The notes under the pieces were generated by a model. It did not search any database and had not been told where the DNA came from. It saw only the letters and a list, made by a program, of their open reading frames with translations. Shown piece after piece: positions 44,292 through 53,094 of a stretch of DNA of 64,000 nt. This DNA is from an uncultured Prevotellaceae bacterium. Lineage in GTDB: Bacteria > Bacteroidota > Bacteroidia > Bacteroidales > Muribaculaceae. The stretch is from contig CAJLMA010000003.1 in the NCBI GenBank assembly GCA_905207705.1, positions 62,001-126,000 on the forward strand, given 5' to 3'. How positions within the stretch are numbered: the first letter of the stretch is position 1; each line of letters opens with the position of its first letter. Both the position numbers and the translations under genes were made by a program.

Positions 44292-44299
44292 TAAATTTG
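44292..44299 (+). promoter_or_regulatory. -7 element of the arginine operon
   Basis: TAAATTTG, about 86 nt before the argR ATG. No TTG at the best -33 position. Confidence 0.5.
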
Positions 44300-44385
44300 C
44301 AGGGAGATAGTCCGTATGCCGGCATCAGCAATGGCACTCCCGGCACACGCAAGGCTATACATTAAAGCACAGAGCACAAGGCATT

Positions 44386-44886
44386 ATGAAGAACAAAAGG
44401 ACCAGACTCCAACTCATCATCGAGCTGATTAAGAAAAACTGCATAGGGAGCCAAGACGAGCTGGCAAGATTACTTGCCGCCCGTGGGCATATAGTCACAC
44501 AAGCCACCTTGTCGCGCGACTTGAAAATATTAAAGACCACAAAAGTCGCCACCGACATGGGAAACTACATGTACATAATCCCCGACAGCAACAATCTGCA
44601 CGACACGATGTTGCAACAAGGACAAGCATCGGCTTCTGGGCAGCAAGTGGGCTTCATTTCACTGAACTTTTCGGGGCACTGCGCTGTAATAAAAACTCGA
44701 AACGGATATGCCAGCGGCCTTGCCTACGACATCGACATGAGCCGTACTCCGGAAATCCTTGGCACAATAGCCGGTGCCGACACAATATTTGCAATGCTGC
44801 GCGAGGACGTTACCCGGCAACAAGCCTTGAAAATATTTTCGCGCTTCATTCCCATCGACCTTGACAAGGCCGATGACATGCAATAA
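44386..44886 (+). CDS. argR: Arginine repressor ArgR
   Basis: The 166-residue protein has an N-terminal winged helix with GSQDELARLLAARG and ATLSRDLKIL (recognition helix, Ser-Arg pair) and a C-terminal oligomerisation and arginine-binding domain with VIKTRNGYASGLAYDID and ILGTIAGADTIFAML. The usual aspartate pair of the GTIAGDDT motif is here Ala-Asp, still within family variation. It heads the cluster argR, GNAT, argG, argC, argD, proC. Confidence 0.93.
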   Translation: MKNKRTRLQLIIELIKKNCIGSQDELARLLAARGHIVTQATLSRDLKILKTTKVATDMGNYMYIIPDSNNLHDTMLQQGQASASGQQVGFISLNFSGHCAVIKTRNGYASGLAYDIDMSRTPEILGTIAGADTIFAMLREDVTRQQALKIFSRFIPIDLDKADDMQ

Positions 44887-44959
44887 AAACGGAACAACAA
44901 GTATTAGATGCATTAACTTTTTATAAAATAACATTTTATGGTTTTTTCATAGACTAAGA

Positions 44960-45541
44960 ATGATTGACATTAACGACATTGAAATCGCCGTGGCAAATGC
45001 CAGCCACATCAAATATGTGGACGAAGTGCTTGAGACCATTAACCATGCGGCCAAAGTACGCGGCACAGGAATTGCAAAACGCTCGCCGGAATATGTAAAG
45101 CAAAAAATGATTGAAGGGAAAGCCGTGCTCGCCCTTTATCATGGCGAAGAATTTGCGGGGTTCAGCTACATTGAAAGCTGGAGTAATAAGAAATTCGTAG
45201 CCAATTCAGGTCTAATCGTGGCTCCACGATTCAGAGGCATCGGGCTTGCAAAAGTCATAAAACGACGAATTTTTGATTTATCGCGTGAAATGTTTCCCGA
45301 TGCTAAGATTTTCAGCCTGACAACGGGAGAGGCGGTAATGAAAATGAACAGCGAACTTGGATACAGGCCTGTCACTTTCCCTTCGCTAACAGACGACGAA
45401 GCTTTTTGGCGCGGATGCGAAAGTTGCGTGAATTTCGACATACTGCAACGCAATGGCCGACGCATGTGCCTGTGCACAGGTATGCTATATGATCCTGCCG
45501 AACATATAGAGGATAATAATCAGGCAAATAGACCACATTAA
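44960..45541 (+). CDS. GNAT acyltransferase of the arginine cluster (possible N-acyl-glutamate synthase)
   Basis: The 193-residue GNAT protein has the acetyl-CoA loop PRFRGIGLAKVIKRRI, SGLIVAP before it and LTTGEAVMKMNSELGYRPV after it. The rear part has several cysteines (RGCESCVNFD, MCLCTGM). Position between argR and argG suggests it makes the N-acyl-glutamate that begins arginine synthesis. In Bacteroides fragilis the pathway is known to use succinylated intermediates, so a succinyltransferase is possible. Function is inferred from context only. Confidence 0.75.
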   Translation: MIDINDIEIAVANASHIKYVDEVLETINHAAKVRGTGIAKRSPEYVKQKMIEGKAVLALYHGEEFAGFSYIESWSNKKFVANSGLIVAPRFRGIGLAKVIKRRIFDLSREMFPDAKIFSLTTGEAVMKMNSELGYRPVTFPSLTDDEAFWRGCESCVNFDILQRNGRRMCLCTGMLYDPAEHIEDNNQANRPH

Positions 45542-45587
45542 ATTTCCTACAACCTAAAAACAACAAAAAATTACAAAAATAAAAATT

Positions 45588-46799
45588 ATGGAAAAAGAAA
45601 AAGTAGTTTTGGCATTCAGCGGCGGACTTGATACTTCATTCTGTGTCAAATATTTGAGCGAAGAATGCGGTTACGATGTCTATACAGCAATAGCCAATAC
45701 CGGAGGGTTCAACGATGAAGAATTGAAAAAAATCGAAGAACGCGCATTGGCTCTCGGAGCAAAGAAACATGCTTCGCTCGACATTACGCATGAATATTAC
45801 GAAAAAAGCATAAAATACATGATAATGGGAAACGTGCTGCGCAACGGCACTTACCCCATATCGGTCAGCTCTGAACGAATCTTCCAGGCAATCGCAATAA
45901 TAAAATATGCCAAGCAGATTGGCGCACAATACGTCGCCCACGGAAGCACCGGCGCAGGAAACGACCAAGTGAGATTTGACTTGACATTCCAGATTCTCGC
46001 CCCCGAAATAAAAATCCTGACCCCGACCCGCGACATGACATTGACTCGCGAATACGAGATAAACTACCTCAAGCAACATGGTTATGAAGCCGACTTCAAG
46101 AAGATGGAATATTCCATCAACAAGGGATTGTGGGGAACAAGTATCGGTGGCAAGGAAACGTTGAAAAGCAATGAGACGCTACCCGAAGAAGCATATCCGA
46201 CACAAATGACCGCAACTGCCGATTCTCGCCTCACCTTAAAATTCGAGAAAGGTGAAATAGCGGCGGTAAACGGAGTTGAATATGACGACAAGGTCAAGGC
46301 TATACAAAAAATAGAGGAACTCGTGGCTCCATACGCATTAGGCCGAGACATGCACATAGGCGACACAATCATCGGAATCAAGGGCCGTGTGGGATTTGAG
46401 GCCGGAGCCCCCATCTTGATTATCGCAGCCCACAAGATGCTTGAAAAGCACACGCTCACCAAGTGGCAGCAATATTGGAAAGAACAACTCGGCAACTGGT
46501 ATGGCATGTTCTTGCACGAAGCGCAATATCTCGACCCCGTGATGCGCAACATCGAGGCGTTCCTCATCTCTTCACAAGAAAATGTGACAGGCACCGTAAT
46601 AATCGACCTAAAGCCATACAGGTACATCCTCGTGGGCGTAGAAAGCGATTTCGACCTCATGAAGACCGATTTCGGCGAATATGGCGAAGTAAACAAGGCC
46701 TGGACTGCCGACGATGTGAAAGGTTTCACAAAAATACTTGCGAACCAAATGAAAATATACCATAACTTGCAAATCAAAAACGGCAAAGTCTCAAAATAA
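45588..46799 (+). CDS. argG: Argininosuccinate synthase
   Basis: The 403-residue enzyme shows the N-type ATP pyrophosphatase loop LAFSGGLDTSFCVKYL, then YVAHGSTGAGNDQVRFDL and LTREYEINYLKQHG, and ends with a helical tail. It joins citrulline and aspartate with ATP. It follows the GNAT gene by 46 nt of AT-rich spacer and precedes argC by 4 nt. Confidence 0.96.
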   Translation: MEKEKVVLAFSGGLDTSFCVKYLSEECGYDVYTAIANTGGFNDEELKKIEERALALGAKKHASLDITHEYYEKSIKYMIMGNVLRNGTYPISVSSERIFQAIAIIKYAKQIGAQYVAHGSTGAGNDQVRFDLTFQILAPEIKILTPTRDMTLTREYEINYLKQHGYEADFKKMEYSINKGLWGTSIGGKETLKSNETLPEEAYPTQMTATADSRLTLKFEKGEIAAVNGVEYDDKVKAIQKIEELVAPYALGRDMHIGDTIIGIKGRVGFEAGAPILIIAAHKMLEKHTLTKWQQYWKEQLGNWYGMFLHEAQYLDPVMRNIEAFLISSQENVTGTVIIDLKPYRYILVGVESDFDLMKTDFGEYGEVNKAWTADDVKGFTKILANQMKIYHNLQIKNGKVSK

Positions 46800-46803
46800 A
46801 CAC

Positions 46804-47775
46804 ATGATTAAAGCAGGAATTATAGGCGGAGCCGGCTACACGGCAGGAGAATTGATAAGATTGCTCGTCAACCATCCCGACGTAGAACTACGCTGGGTGA
46901 ACAGCAATAGCAATGCAGGGAACAAAGTAAGCGACATACATCAGGGCATTGTGGGTGAGACAGACTTAAAATTCACTACACAGACTCCACTCGACGACAT
47001 TGACGTGTTATTCTGCTGCACTCCACATGGGGAGAGCCGCAAATTCATCGAGTCGCATTCCATGCCCGAAGATTTGAGAATCATAGACCTGTCGGCCGAT
47101 TTCCGCAATAACGACGGCACTCACGATTTTGTTTACGGATTGCCTGAATTGAATCGCCGTGTCATTGTTAACGGAGCCAGACACATCGCCAATCCCGGAT
47201 GCTTTGCCACTTGCATCCAGCTGGCTCTATTGCCGCTTGCCAAGAATCTGTTGCTCAACAGTGTAATTAATGTGACGGCAATAACAGGCAGCACAGGCGC
47301 AGGCGTTAAGCCCTCGCCCACGTCGCACTACTCCTGGCGCAACGACAATGTGTCGGTCTACAAGCCGTTCAAGCATCAACACCTGGCCGAAATCAAGCAG
47401 AGCTTGACGCAGTTACAAAACAGCTTCAAAGCCGATATCAACTTCATCCCTATGCGCGGATGCTTTTCAAGGGGCATCTTGGCCTCGGTGTATCTTGACT
47501 GCCCGATTGACATTGATGTATTGAAAGAACTGTACGACAGCTACTACGACGACCACAATTTCACTTTCGTCATCGACCGTATGCCCGATTTGAAAGATGT
47601 TGTGAACACCAACAAATGCCTGTTATACCTTGTCAAGGAAGGCGGTAAATTGCTCATTGTGTCGGTAATCGACAATCTGCTGAAAGGTGCATCCGGGACT
47701 GCCGTGCATAACATGAACCTGCTGTTCGGATTGCACGAACGTGTCGGATTGACATTGAAAGGCTCGGCTTTCTAA
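46804..47775 (+). CDS. argC: N-acyl-gamma-glutamyl-phosphate reductase
   Basis: The 323-residue enzyme begins with IIGGAGYTAGELIRLLVNHP (NADPH loop), then FCCTPHGES, DLSADFRN, and NPGCFATCIQLAL with the catalytic cysteine, followed by TGSTGAGVKPSP. It reduces the acylated glutamyl phosphate to semialdehyde. It overlaps no neighbour and argD starts 95 nt later. Confidence 0.95.
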   Translation: MIKAGIIGGAGYTAGELIRLLVNHPDVELRWVNSNSNAGNKVSDIHQGIVGETDLKFTTQTPLDDIDVLFCCTPHGESRKFIESHSMPEDLRIIDLSADFRNNDGTHDFVYGLPELNRRVIVNGARHIANPGCFATCIQLALLPLAKNLLLNSVINVTAITGSTGAGVKPSPTSHYSWRNDNVSVYKPFKHQHLAEIKQSLTQLQNSFKADINFIPMRGCFSRGILASVYLDCPIDIDVLKELYDSYYDDHNFTFVIDRMPDLKDVVNTNKCLLYLVKEGGKLLIVSVIDNLLKGASGTAVHNMNLLFGLHERVGLTLKGSAF

Positions 47776-47870
47776 GAAAACCTCAGGCACAACGCACAAG
47801 TTCTTCTTAGTAAAGATTCAAGATTCCTGCATTAACTCGACATAAAAACACCTCAACACTTTGAAACTAA

Positions 47871-49013
47871 ATGAAACTTTTTGACGTATATCCGTTATTC
47901 GACATAGAAATAGTCAGAGGCAAAGGATGTTACACCTACGACAGCAATGGCATTGAATACCTTGACCTTTATGGCGGCCATGCCGTGATTTCAGTGGGAC
48001 ACTCGCACCCTCACTATGTGAACGCGATAAAAGAACAGGCCGAAAAGCTCGTGTTCTACTCCAATTCTGTGATAAACGGCTTGCAACAGGAACTGGCCGA
48101 AAAGCTCGGCAAAATATCGGGATATGACGACTATGCGTTGTTCCTTGTCAATTCAGGAGCCGAAGCCAACGAAAATGCACTCAAGCTTGCCTCGTTCCAC
48201 ACTGGCCGCAAACGCATCATTTCATTTGCCAAGGCTTTCCATGGCCGCACCTCTCTTGCAGTGGAAGTAACCGACAACCACAAAATCGTCTCGCCTGTAA
48301 ACGACAATGGCAATGTCACATTCCTGCCATTGAATGACATCTATGCCGTGCGAGCCGAACTCGAAAAAGGTGACGTATGCGCAGTCATCATAGAAGGCAT
48401 ACAAGGCATCGGAGGCATTCGTATTCCCGAGACATCTTTCATGCAACAATTGCAAGAAGAATGCCACAAACACGGGACTGTGCTGATACTCGATGAAATA
48501 CAATCGGGATATGGCCGTTCGGGAAAATTCTTTGCACATCAATATGCAGGAATACGCCCCGACATAATAACCGTGGCCAAAGGTATAGCCAACGGCTTCC
48601 CCATGGGCGCGGTACTGATAAGCCCCAAGTTCAATCCGTCCTACGGAATGCTCGGAACCACATTCGGGGGGAACCACCTCGCATGTGCCGCCGCGATAGC
48701 AGTTCTCGACATCTTCGAGCGAGAAAACCTCATCGACAATGCAATGCATGTGGGAAATTTCCTGCTTGAAGAATTACGCAAGATTCCTCAAATAAAGGAA
48801 GTGCGAGGACGCGGCCTCATGATAGGCATGGAATTTGAAAAGCCTATAAAGGGACTTCGCTCCAAGCTATTGCACGAGCAGCATGTATTTACAGGAGTGA
48901 GTGGCACCAATGTGATACGATTACTGCCACCGCTGGTTCTTAAACGCGTGCAAGCCGAAGATTTCATCGAACGGCTGAAAAAGGCTTTGCATGGAATGGG
49001 TGAAGACTTTTAA
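47871..49013 (+). CDS. argD: Acylornithine aminotransferase
   Basis: The 380-residue class III aminotransferase has DLYGGHAVISVGHSHP, NSGAEANENALKLA, ILDEIQSGYGRSG and the PLP lysine in TVAKGIANGFPMGA, with GTTFGGNHLAC. In this cluster it should act on N-acetyl- or N-succinyl-ornithine rather than be a catabolic ornithine aminotransferase. It lies 23 nt before proC. Confidence 0.92.
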   Translation: MKLFDVYPLFDIEIVRGKGCYTYDSNGIEYLDLYGGHAVISVGHSHPHYVNAIKEQAEKLVFYSNSVINGLQQELAEKLGKISGYDDYALFLVNSGAEANENALKLASFHTGRKRIISFAKAFHGRTSLAVEVTDNHKIVSPVNDNGNVTFLPLNDIYAVRAELEKGDVCAVIIEGIQGIGGIRIPETSFMQQLQEECHKHGTVLILDEIQSGYGRSGKFFAHQYAGIRPDIITVAKGIANGFPMGAVLISPKFNPSYGMLGTTFGGNHLACAAAIAVLDIFERENLIDNAMHVGNFLLEELRKIPQIKEVRGRGLMIGMEFEKPIKGLRSKLLHEQHVFTGVSGTNVIRLLPPLVLKRVQAEDFIERLKKALHGMGEDF

Positions 49014-49036
49014 CATAAAAACAGAAAGTTGAAATC

Positions 49037-49831
49037 ATGAAAGTTGGAATTATCGGAGCCGGAAACATGGGCGGTGCCATAGCATACGGGCTCGCTGCAG
49101 GCCACATTGTTGACAGTGGCGACATCTGCGTCACATGCCCCAACAGGCGTGGTGAATTAGACAAAATCAAGGCATATGACCAGGCTGTAAACGTGTCGAC
49201 CAATAACATCGATGCTGTCAACGGCAGCGACATCATCATACTCGCCGTCAAGCCTTGGATGCTCGACAGCGTCCTTGCCGAACTTAAAGGCACTATCGAT
49301 TTTTCAAGACAGATACTTGCATCGGTCGTAGCCGGCGTGGAATTAAGCCATTATGAGGAATATGCCGGTACCGATAAAAAACCTGCCATATTCCGAATAA
49401 TACCGAACATAGCCATTTCGGTACAAGAGAGCATGACATTCATTGCAGCCAAGAACGCGTCGCAGGAACAAATCAAAGCGGTCAATGACATTTTTGCCGA
49501 AATGGGCAAAGTGATGATTGTAGACGAATATCTCATGGGCGCCGGCTCATCGATTGCTTCATGCGGAATAGCTTATGCCTTGAGATATATCAGAGCTGCC
49601 ATGGAAGGTGGCGTGGAACTCGGTCTCAGCCCAGTTCAGGCTCAAGAAGCCGTGATGCAGACCTTGATAGGTACAGTAAAGATTCTTCAAGTTTCGGGAA
49701 ATCATCCCGAAAGCGAAATAGACAAGGTTACGACTCCTGGAGGTTATACGATAAAAGGATTGAACGCAATGGAAAAAAACAATTTCACCACGGCGGTCAT
49801 AGAGGGGCTAAAAGCATCTATTTCCAAATAA
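49037..49831 (+). CDS. proC: Pyrroline-5-carboxylate reductase
   Basis: The 264-residue protein has the Rossmann start VGIIGAGNMGGAIAYGL, IIILAVKPWML and the C-terminal P5CR motif TPGGYTIKGLNAME. It makes proline from pyrroline-5-carboxylate with NAD(P)H. Its place at the end of the arginine operon connects glutamate semialdehyde or ornithine with proline synthesis. Confidence 0.94.
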   Translation: MKVGIIGAGNMGGAIAYGLAAGHIVDSGDICVTCPNRRGELDKIKAYDQAVNVSTNNIDAVNGSDIIILAVKPWMLDSVLAELKGTIDFSRQILASVVAGVELSHYEEYAGTDKKPAIFRIIPNIAISVQESMTFIAAKNASQEQIKAVNDIFAEMGKVMIVDEYLMGAGSSIASCGIAYALRYIRAAMEGGVELGLSPVQAQEAVMQTLIGTVKILQVSGNHPESEIDKVTTPGGYTIKGLNAMEKNNFTTAVIEGLKASISK

Positions 49832-49865
49832 ACAGCCAATTCTATAACAATCAATACCCAAATAA

Positions 49866-49907
49866 CGGCAGCATTGTACACAGACAAATGCTGCCGCCAT
49901 TTGTTTT
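49866..49907. terminator. Terminator between proC and the fur-like gene
   Basis: Perfect 10-bp stem CGGCAGCATT/AATGCTGCCG with an 11-nt loop, followed on the plus strand by a T-rich tail. It serves proC and possibly the converging fur-like gene. Confidence 0.7.
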
Positions 49908-49908
49908 A

Positions 49909-50358
49909 TCATAATTCATCAACTTCACAACTGCCTGCATGGCGCACTGCACATTGCGGACAGATGCCTTTCACCATGTAATTGACCGAACTCATTGTGA
50001 ACCCGTCGGGCAAGTCGATAGACGGGATACCTATGCTCTTGAAGCAGAACGTGCGATGGCATGATTCGCAATAGAAGTGTGTGTGCATGTCGGATAAAGT
50101 ACATTCAGTCTCCCCGGTACATACCTCATACTTCATCGTACCGCTTCCATCCTCGATGGCATGTGCGACATGATGCGACACAAATAGCGTAAGCACCCTG
50201 AATATGCTCGACTTGTCGACCGTATCGAGCTCTACTTCGAGTTCCGACAAGGAGACAGGCCTTGAGGCCTTAAGCATTGCTCGCAGCACAAGCACGCGGT
50301 TGGATGTAGGTTTCACGCCCCTACGCTCAAGTATCGTGTTTTCATCTTTCGCTTCCAT
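49909..50358 (-). CDS. Fur-family metal-responsive regulator
   Basis: The 149-residue protein has a winged helix (RRGVKPTSNRVLVLRAML, SIFRVLTLF) and the metal and dimer domain with HTHFYCESCHRTFCF and two CxxC-type zinc sites (CESC and CPQC...GSC). It could sense zinc (Zur), iron or peroxide; the pair with a Zn/Cd-type ATPase favours zinc or cadmium. It begins 10 nt after the ATPase gene in the same transcript. Confidence 0.85.
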   Translation of the reverse strand: MEAKDENTILERRGVKPTSNRVLVLRAMLKASRPVSLSELEVELDTVDKSSIFRVLTLFVSHHVAHAIEDGSGTMKYEVCTGETECTLSDMHTHFYCESCHRTFCFKSIGIPSIDLPDGFTMSSVNYMVKGICPQCAVRHAGSCEVDEL

Positions 50359-50368
50359 CGACTGCCGT

Positions 50369-52372
50369 TTATTTGAAATTTTTCCCTAAGATACGCATAG
50401 AATTCATAACGGCAAGCAAGGCCACGCCGACATCTGCAAAAACAGCCATCCACAAAGAAGCAAATCCCAAAGTTCCGGCGATGAGAATGATTACCTTGGC
50501 ACCTATCGCGCCGACAATGTTCTGCGCCACGATGTCGCGAGTGAAACGACCGACCCCTATGGCCGTAGCCACCCGGGCAGGATTATCGGTTTGTATAACG
50601 ACATCGGCACTTTCTATTGCAGCGTCCGAACCAAGTCCTCCCATGGCAATCCCGACGTTGCTCAAGGCAAGAACCGGGGCATCATTCATGCCATCGCCTA
50701 CAAACGCCACCGAACGCCCCTCTTTTATGTTACTTTCAACATAATGTACTTTGTCTTCGGGCAATAATCCGCCATGTGCGCCATTGATATCCAATTTCTT
50801 TGCATACGCTTCCACGACATCTTTCTTGTCGCCCGAAAGCAGGTTTATATCTGAAATGCCCAGCTCCTTCAACCGTTCTATGGCCTCTGCCGCCGTCTCT
50901 TTAAGTTTATCGGCAAGCATTACCGCTCCGGCATATTTACCGTCTATTGCGCAAGCAATCATAGTAACGCCATTGCCCGACTGCAACTCCGGCACTTTCA
51001 CTCCGCGGCTTTCGAGCAGCGACACATTACCGGCCACCACGTTGGTTCCACCGACGTCGGCCTCTACCCCATGCCCGGCTATTTCATTAACTTTCCCTGC
51101 TTCCACGCTCTCAATGCCGCATTTCCGGGCATATTCCACAACGGCCCTTGCCATAGGATGCGTACTTTTCCCTTCGGCCGAAGCAAGCAATTTCAATAAA
51201 GTTTCTTTATCAACCCCTTTTTCAAGCAATATGTCGCATACTTCAAATTTTCCTGTCGTCAATGTCCCTGTCTTATCAAAAGCCACACAATCGACCTTTG
51301 TAATTGCATAAAGATAATTGCCACCTTTGAAAAGGATTCCAACACGAGATGCAGCACCCATTCCGGCAAAATATCCCAATGGAACGCTTATCACCAAGGC
51401 ACAAGGACAAGATATGACAAGGAAGACAAGACCACGATAAAACCACTCGGAGAACACATATTCGAATGTTCCTTGCGACACAAAAGACACAATCGCAGGC
51501 ACTAACACGATAAGCAGTGCAAGAGCCATGACAACCGGTGTATAAATCTTCGCAAACCGACTGATAAAACGTTCGGCCGGAGCCTTGCGAGCAGATGCAT
51601 TCTTCACAATCTCAAGTATGCGCGCGAGTTCGCTTTGCGAATATGGCTTTGTGACTTCCACATGCGACACTTGACCTAATGATATCATTCCGGCAAGCAC
51701 CTCATCACCCTTCTTCACGCATCTTGGCACGCTCTCGCCTGTCAAGGACGACGTGTCGAACAAGGCTTCATCATCAATCAGCACCCCATCGAGCGGCAGC
51801 CGTCCTCCGGGCTTTACTTCTATATGTTCATGCAATGCCACATCTTGCGGATGCACTTCTACATAAGTCTTATCTCTCAACACGCTTGCCGTCGCCGGGC
51901 GCACGTCGAGCAACTTGGAAATATTTCCCGTAGCCCTCTCCACCGCCTTGTGTTGCAATGTCTCGCCTATCGTGTAAAACAACATCACAGCCACTGCCTC
52001 GGGATATTCACCTATGGCAAATGCCCCTATCGATGCAATGAGCATCAAAGTGAACTCATTGAAAAAATCCTTCGACTTGAGTGCATGCCATGCTTCGACA
52101 AGTACCGGCAATCCTACAGGCAGATATGCCAATATGAACCACAAAACCTTGAAAGCCGGTAATTCAAACAATGTAATCCCGACTGAGTCGCAAACAACTC
52201 CGGCCACAAGCATCAGCAATGAGACAACAGGCCATACGAAACCGCCATGTTCATGATGATGGCAATGACAGTGGCCGGCTTCGCAATCACAAGCCTCACC
52301 GGCATATTCTTTTCCATTACCTTCGGGCAACGGCATTTCAACCGCTTCTACTCTTGTTTCCATATTCTCCAT
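50369..52372 (-). CDS. Heavy-metal P1B-type ATPase
   Basis: The 667-residue transporter lacks the usual ferredoxin-like HMA domain. Instead residues 28-44 are a cysteine/histidine-rich tail (CDCEAGHCHCHHHEHGG). Then come membrane helices, the actuator loop SLTGESVP (residues 209-216), the ion-binding SCPCALV (321-327) in a helix, the phosphorylation site DKTGTLT (from D366), the soluble domain and VGDGMNDAPVLAL. The CPC motif assigns it to the Zn/Cd/Pb group (ZntA/CadA), an exporter from the cytoplasm. The regulator gene follows within the operon. Confidence 0.94.
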   Translation of the reverse strand: MENMETRVEAVEMPLPEGNGKEYAGEACDCEAGHCHCHHHEHGGFVWPVVSLLMLVAGVVCDSVGITLFELPAFKVLWFILAYLPVGLPVLVEAWHALKSKDFFNEFTLMLIASIGAFAIGEYPEAVAVMLFYTIGETLQHKAVERATGNISKLLDVRPATASVLRDKTYVEVHPQDVALHEHIEVKPGGRLPLDGVLIDDEALFDTSSLTGESVPRCVKKGDEVLAGMISLGQVSHVEVTKPYSQSELARILEIVKNASARKAPAERFISRFAKIYTPVVMALALLIVLVPAIVSFVSQGTFEYVFSEWFYRGLVFLVISCPCALVISVPLGYFAGMGAASRVGILFKGGNYLYAITKVDCVAFDKTGTLTTGKFEVCDILLEKGVDKETLLKLLASAEGKSTHPMARAVVEYARKCGIESVEAGKVNEIAGHGVEADVGGTNVVAGNVSLLESRGVKVPELQSGNGVTMIACAIDGKYAGAVMLADKLKETAAEAIERLKELGISDINLLSGDKKDVVEAYAKKLDINGAHGGLLPEDKVHYVESNIKEGRSVAFVGDGMNDAPVLALSNVGIAMGGLGSDAAIESADVVIQTDNPARVATAIGVGRFTRDIVAQNIVGAIGAKVIILIAGTLGFASLWMAVFADVGVALLAVMNSMRILGKNFK

Positions 52373-52396
52373 GACAGTAATTTTTAATTTCTATGC

Positions 52397-52426
52397 CAAA
52401 GGTACATCATACTAAATGCAACCCAA
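52397..52426 (-). promoter_or_regulatory. Promoter of the metal ATPase operon
   Basis: Minus-strand TTG (52424-52426), exactly 19 bp, TACCTTTG (52397-52404). The -33 triplet lies within the palindromic array described next. Confidence 0.7.
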
Positions 52427-52441
52427 TTGCAAAATGCAACC
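52414..52441. promoter_or_regulatory. Candidate Fur-family operator (TTGCA/TGCAA array)
   Basis: TGCAA, 5 bp, TTGCA, 3 bp, TGCAA (52417-52439) makes two overlapping palindromes. A 10-bp direct repeat AAATGCAACC (52414-52423, 52432-52441) covers the same region. It overlaps the -33 element of the ATPase promoter, the place expected for a repressor such as the one in the operon. Confidence 0.55.
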
Positions 52442-52477
52442 AACCAAGGCTTTTTGAACCAATCACTGCCAAACTTT

Positions 52478-52507
52478 TTGCCGGTTGCACATTATTGCAT
52501 AACTTTA
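52478..52507 (+). promoter_or_regulatory. ssb promoter
   Basis: TTG (52478-52480), 19 bp, TAACTTTA (52500-52507; last base differs from consensus). It is divergent from the ATPase promoter. TTGCA occurs twice in the spacer. Confidence 0.55.
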
Positions 52508-52533
52508 CACATGCAAGTTAATAAATCACAGTC

Positions 52534-52875
52534 ATGTCGGTAAACAAGGTTATATTATTAGGAAACGTGGGAAAGGACCCTGATGTGCAATATCCGGGGA
52601 CCGAGCAAGTTATTGCAAGATTCACTCTTGCTACCACCGAACGAAGCTATACTACCAAAGCCGGTGTCCAAATGCCGCAACGCACCGAGTGGCACAACAT
52701 AGTCATGTGGGGCAAAAATGCAGAATTGGCCGAACGCTATATACGGAAAGGCTCTAAACTGTACATAGAGGGGAAACTACGCACTCGCATTTGGGAAGAC
52801 AAAATGAATATAAAACACTATATAACTGAGATTTATGTAGACACATTGGAACTGCTTGGCAAGTCATCCATATAA
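52534..52875 (+). CDS. ssb: Short single-stranded DNA-binding protein
   Basis: The 113-residue protein is a single OB fold with VNKVILLGNVGKDPDV at the start, ARFTLATTERS, and EWHNIVMWGKNAELAERYI. It ends at the fold, without the acidic tail ending in PF that usually recruits partner proteins. Such short SSBs occur as second copies in Bacteroidetes, beside a full-length one elsewhere. It may thus act in special conditions such as transformation. Single-gene unit. Confidence 0.9.
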   Translation: MSVNKVILLGNVGKDPDVQYPGTEQVIARFTLATTERSYTTKAGVQMPQRTEWHNIVMWGKNAELAERYIRKGSKLYIEGKLRTRIWEDKMNIKHYITEIYVDTLELLGKSSI

Positions 52876-53043
52876 AAACCTGGGATAAGTTCGGATAGGT
52901 ACAAAAAAAAATTAATTGTCATCTCGACAACTAATCTTCAACTTAAAATCTAATACCATGAAAAAACCAATGCAAAGGTATGTTTTAAATTTGTGTTGTA
53001 CAACATAAAAATGAAATAATTTCGGTCAATTAACATTATATAA

Positions 53044-53073
53044 CAATAAAGCCCCTTTAAAGGGGCTTTATTG
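53044..53073. terminator. Bidirectional terminator between ssb and DUF4836 genes
   Basis: A perfect 30-bp palindrome (CAATAAAGCCCC, TTTAAA, then the mirror half) with T-runs on both strands. It closes both converging genes. The 219-nt gap 52876-53094 otherwise holds an unsupported 16-codon frame (52958-53008) and a small repeat TTGTC/GACAA (52916-52930). Confidence 0.8.
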
Positions 53074-53094
53074 CTTTATGTTGAAATATTATTA

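Noticed and set aside
52958..53008. 16-codon open frame (MKKPMQRYVLNLCCTT)
   Set aside because: No promoter box or good ribosome site and no known peptide; could occur by chance in AT-rich spacer.
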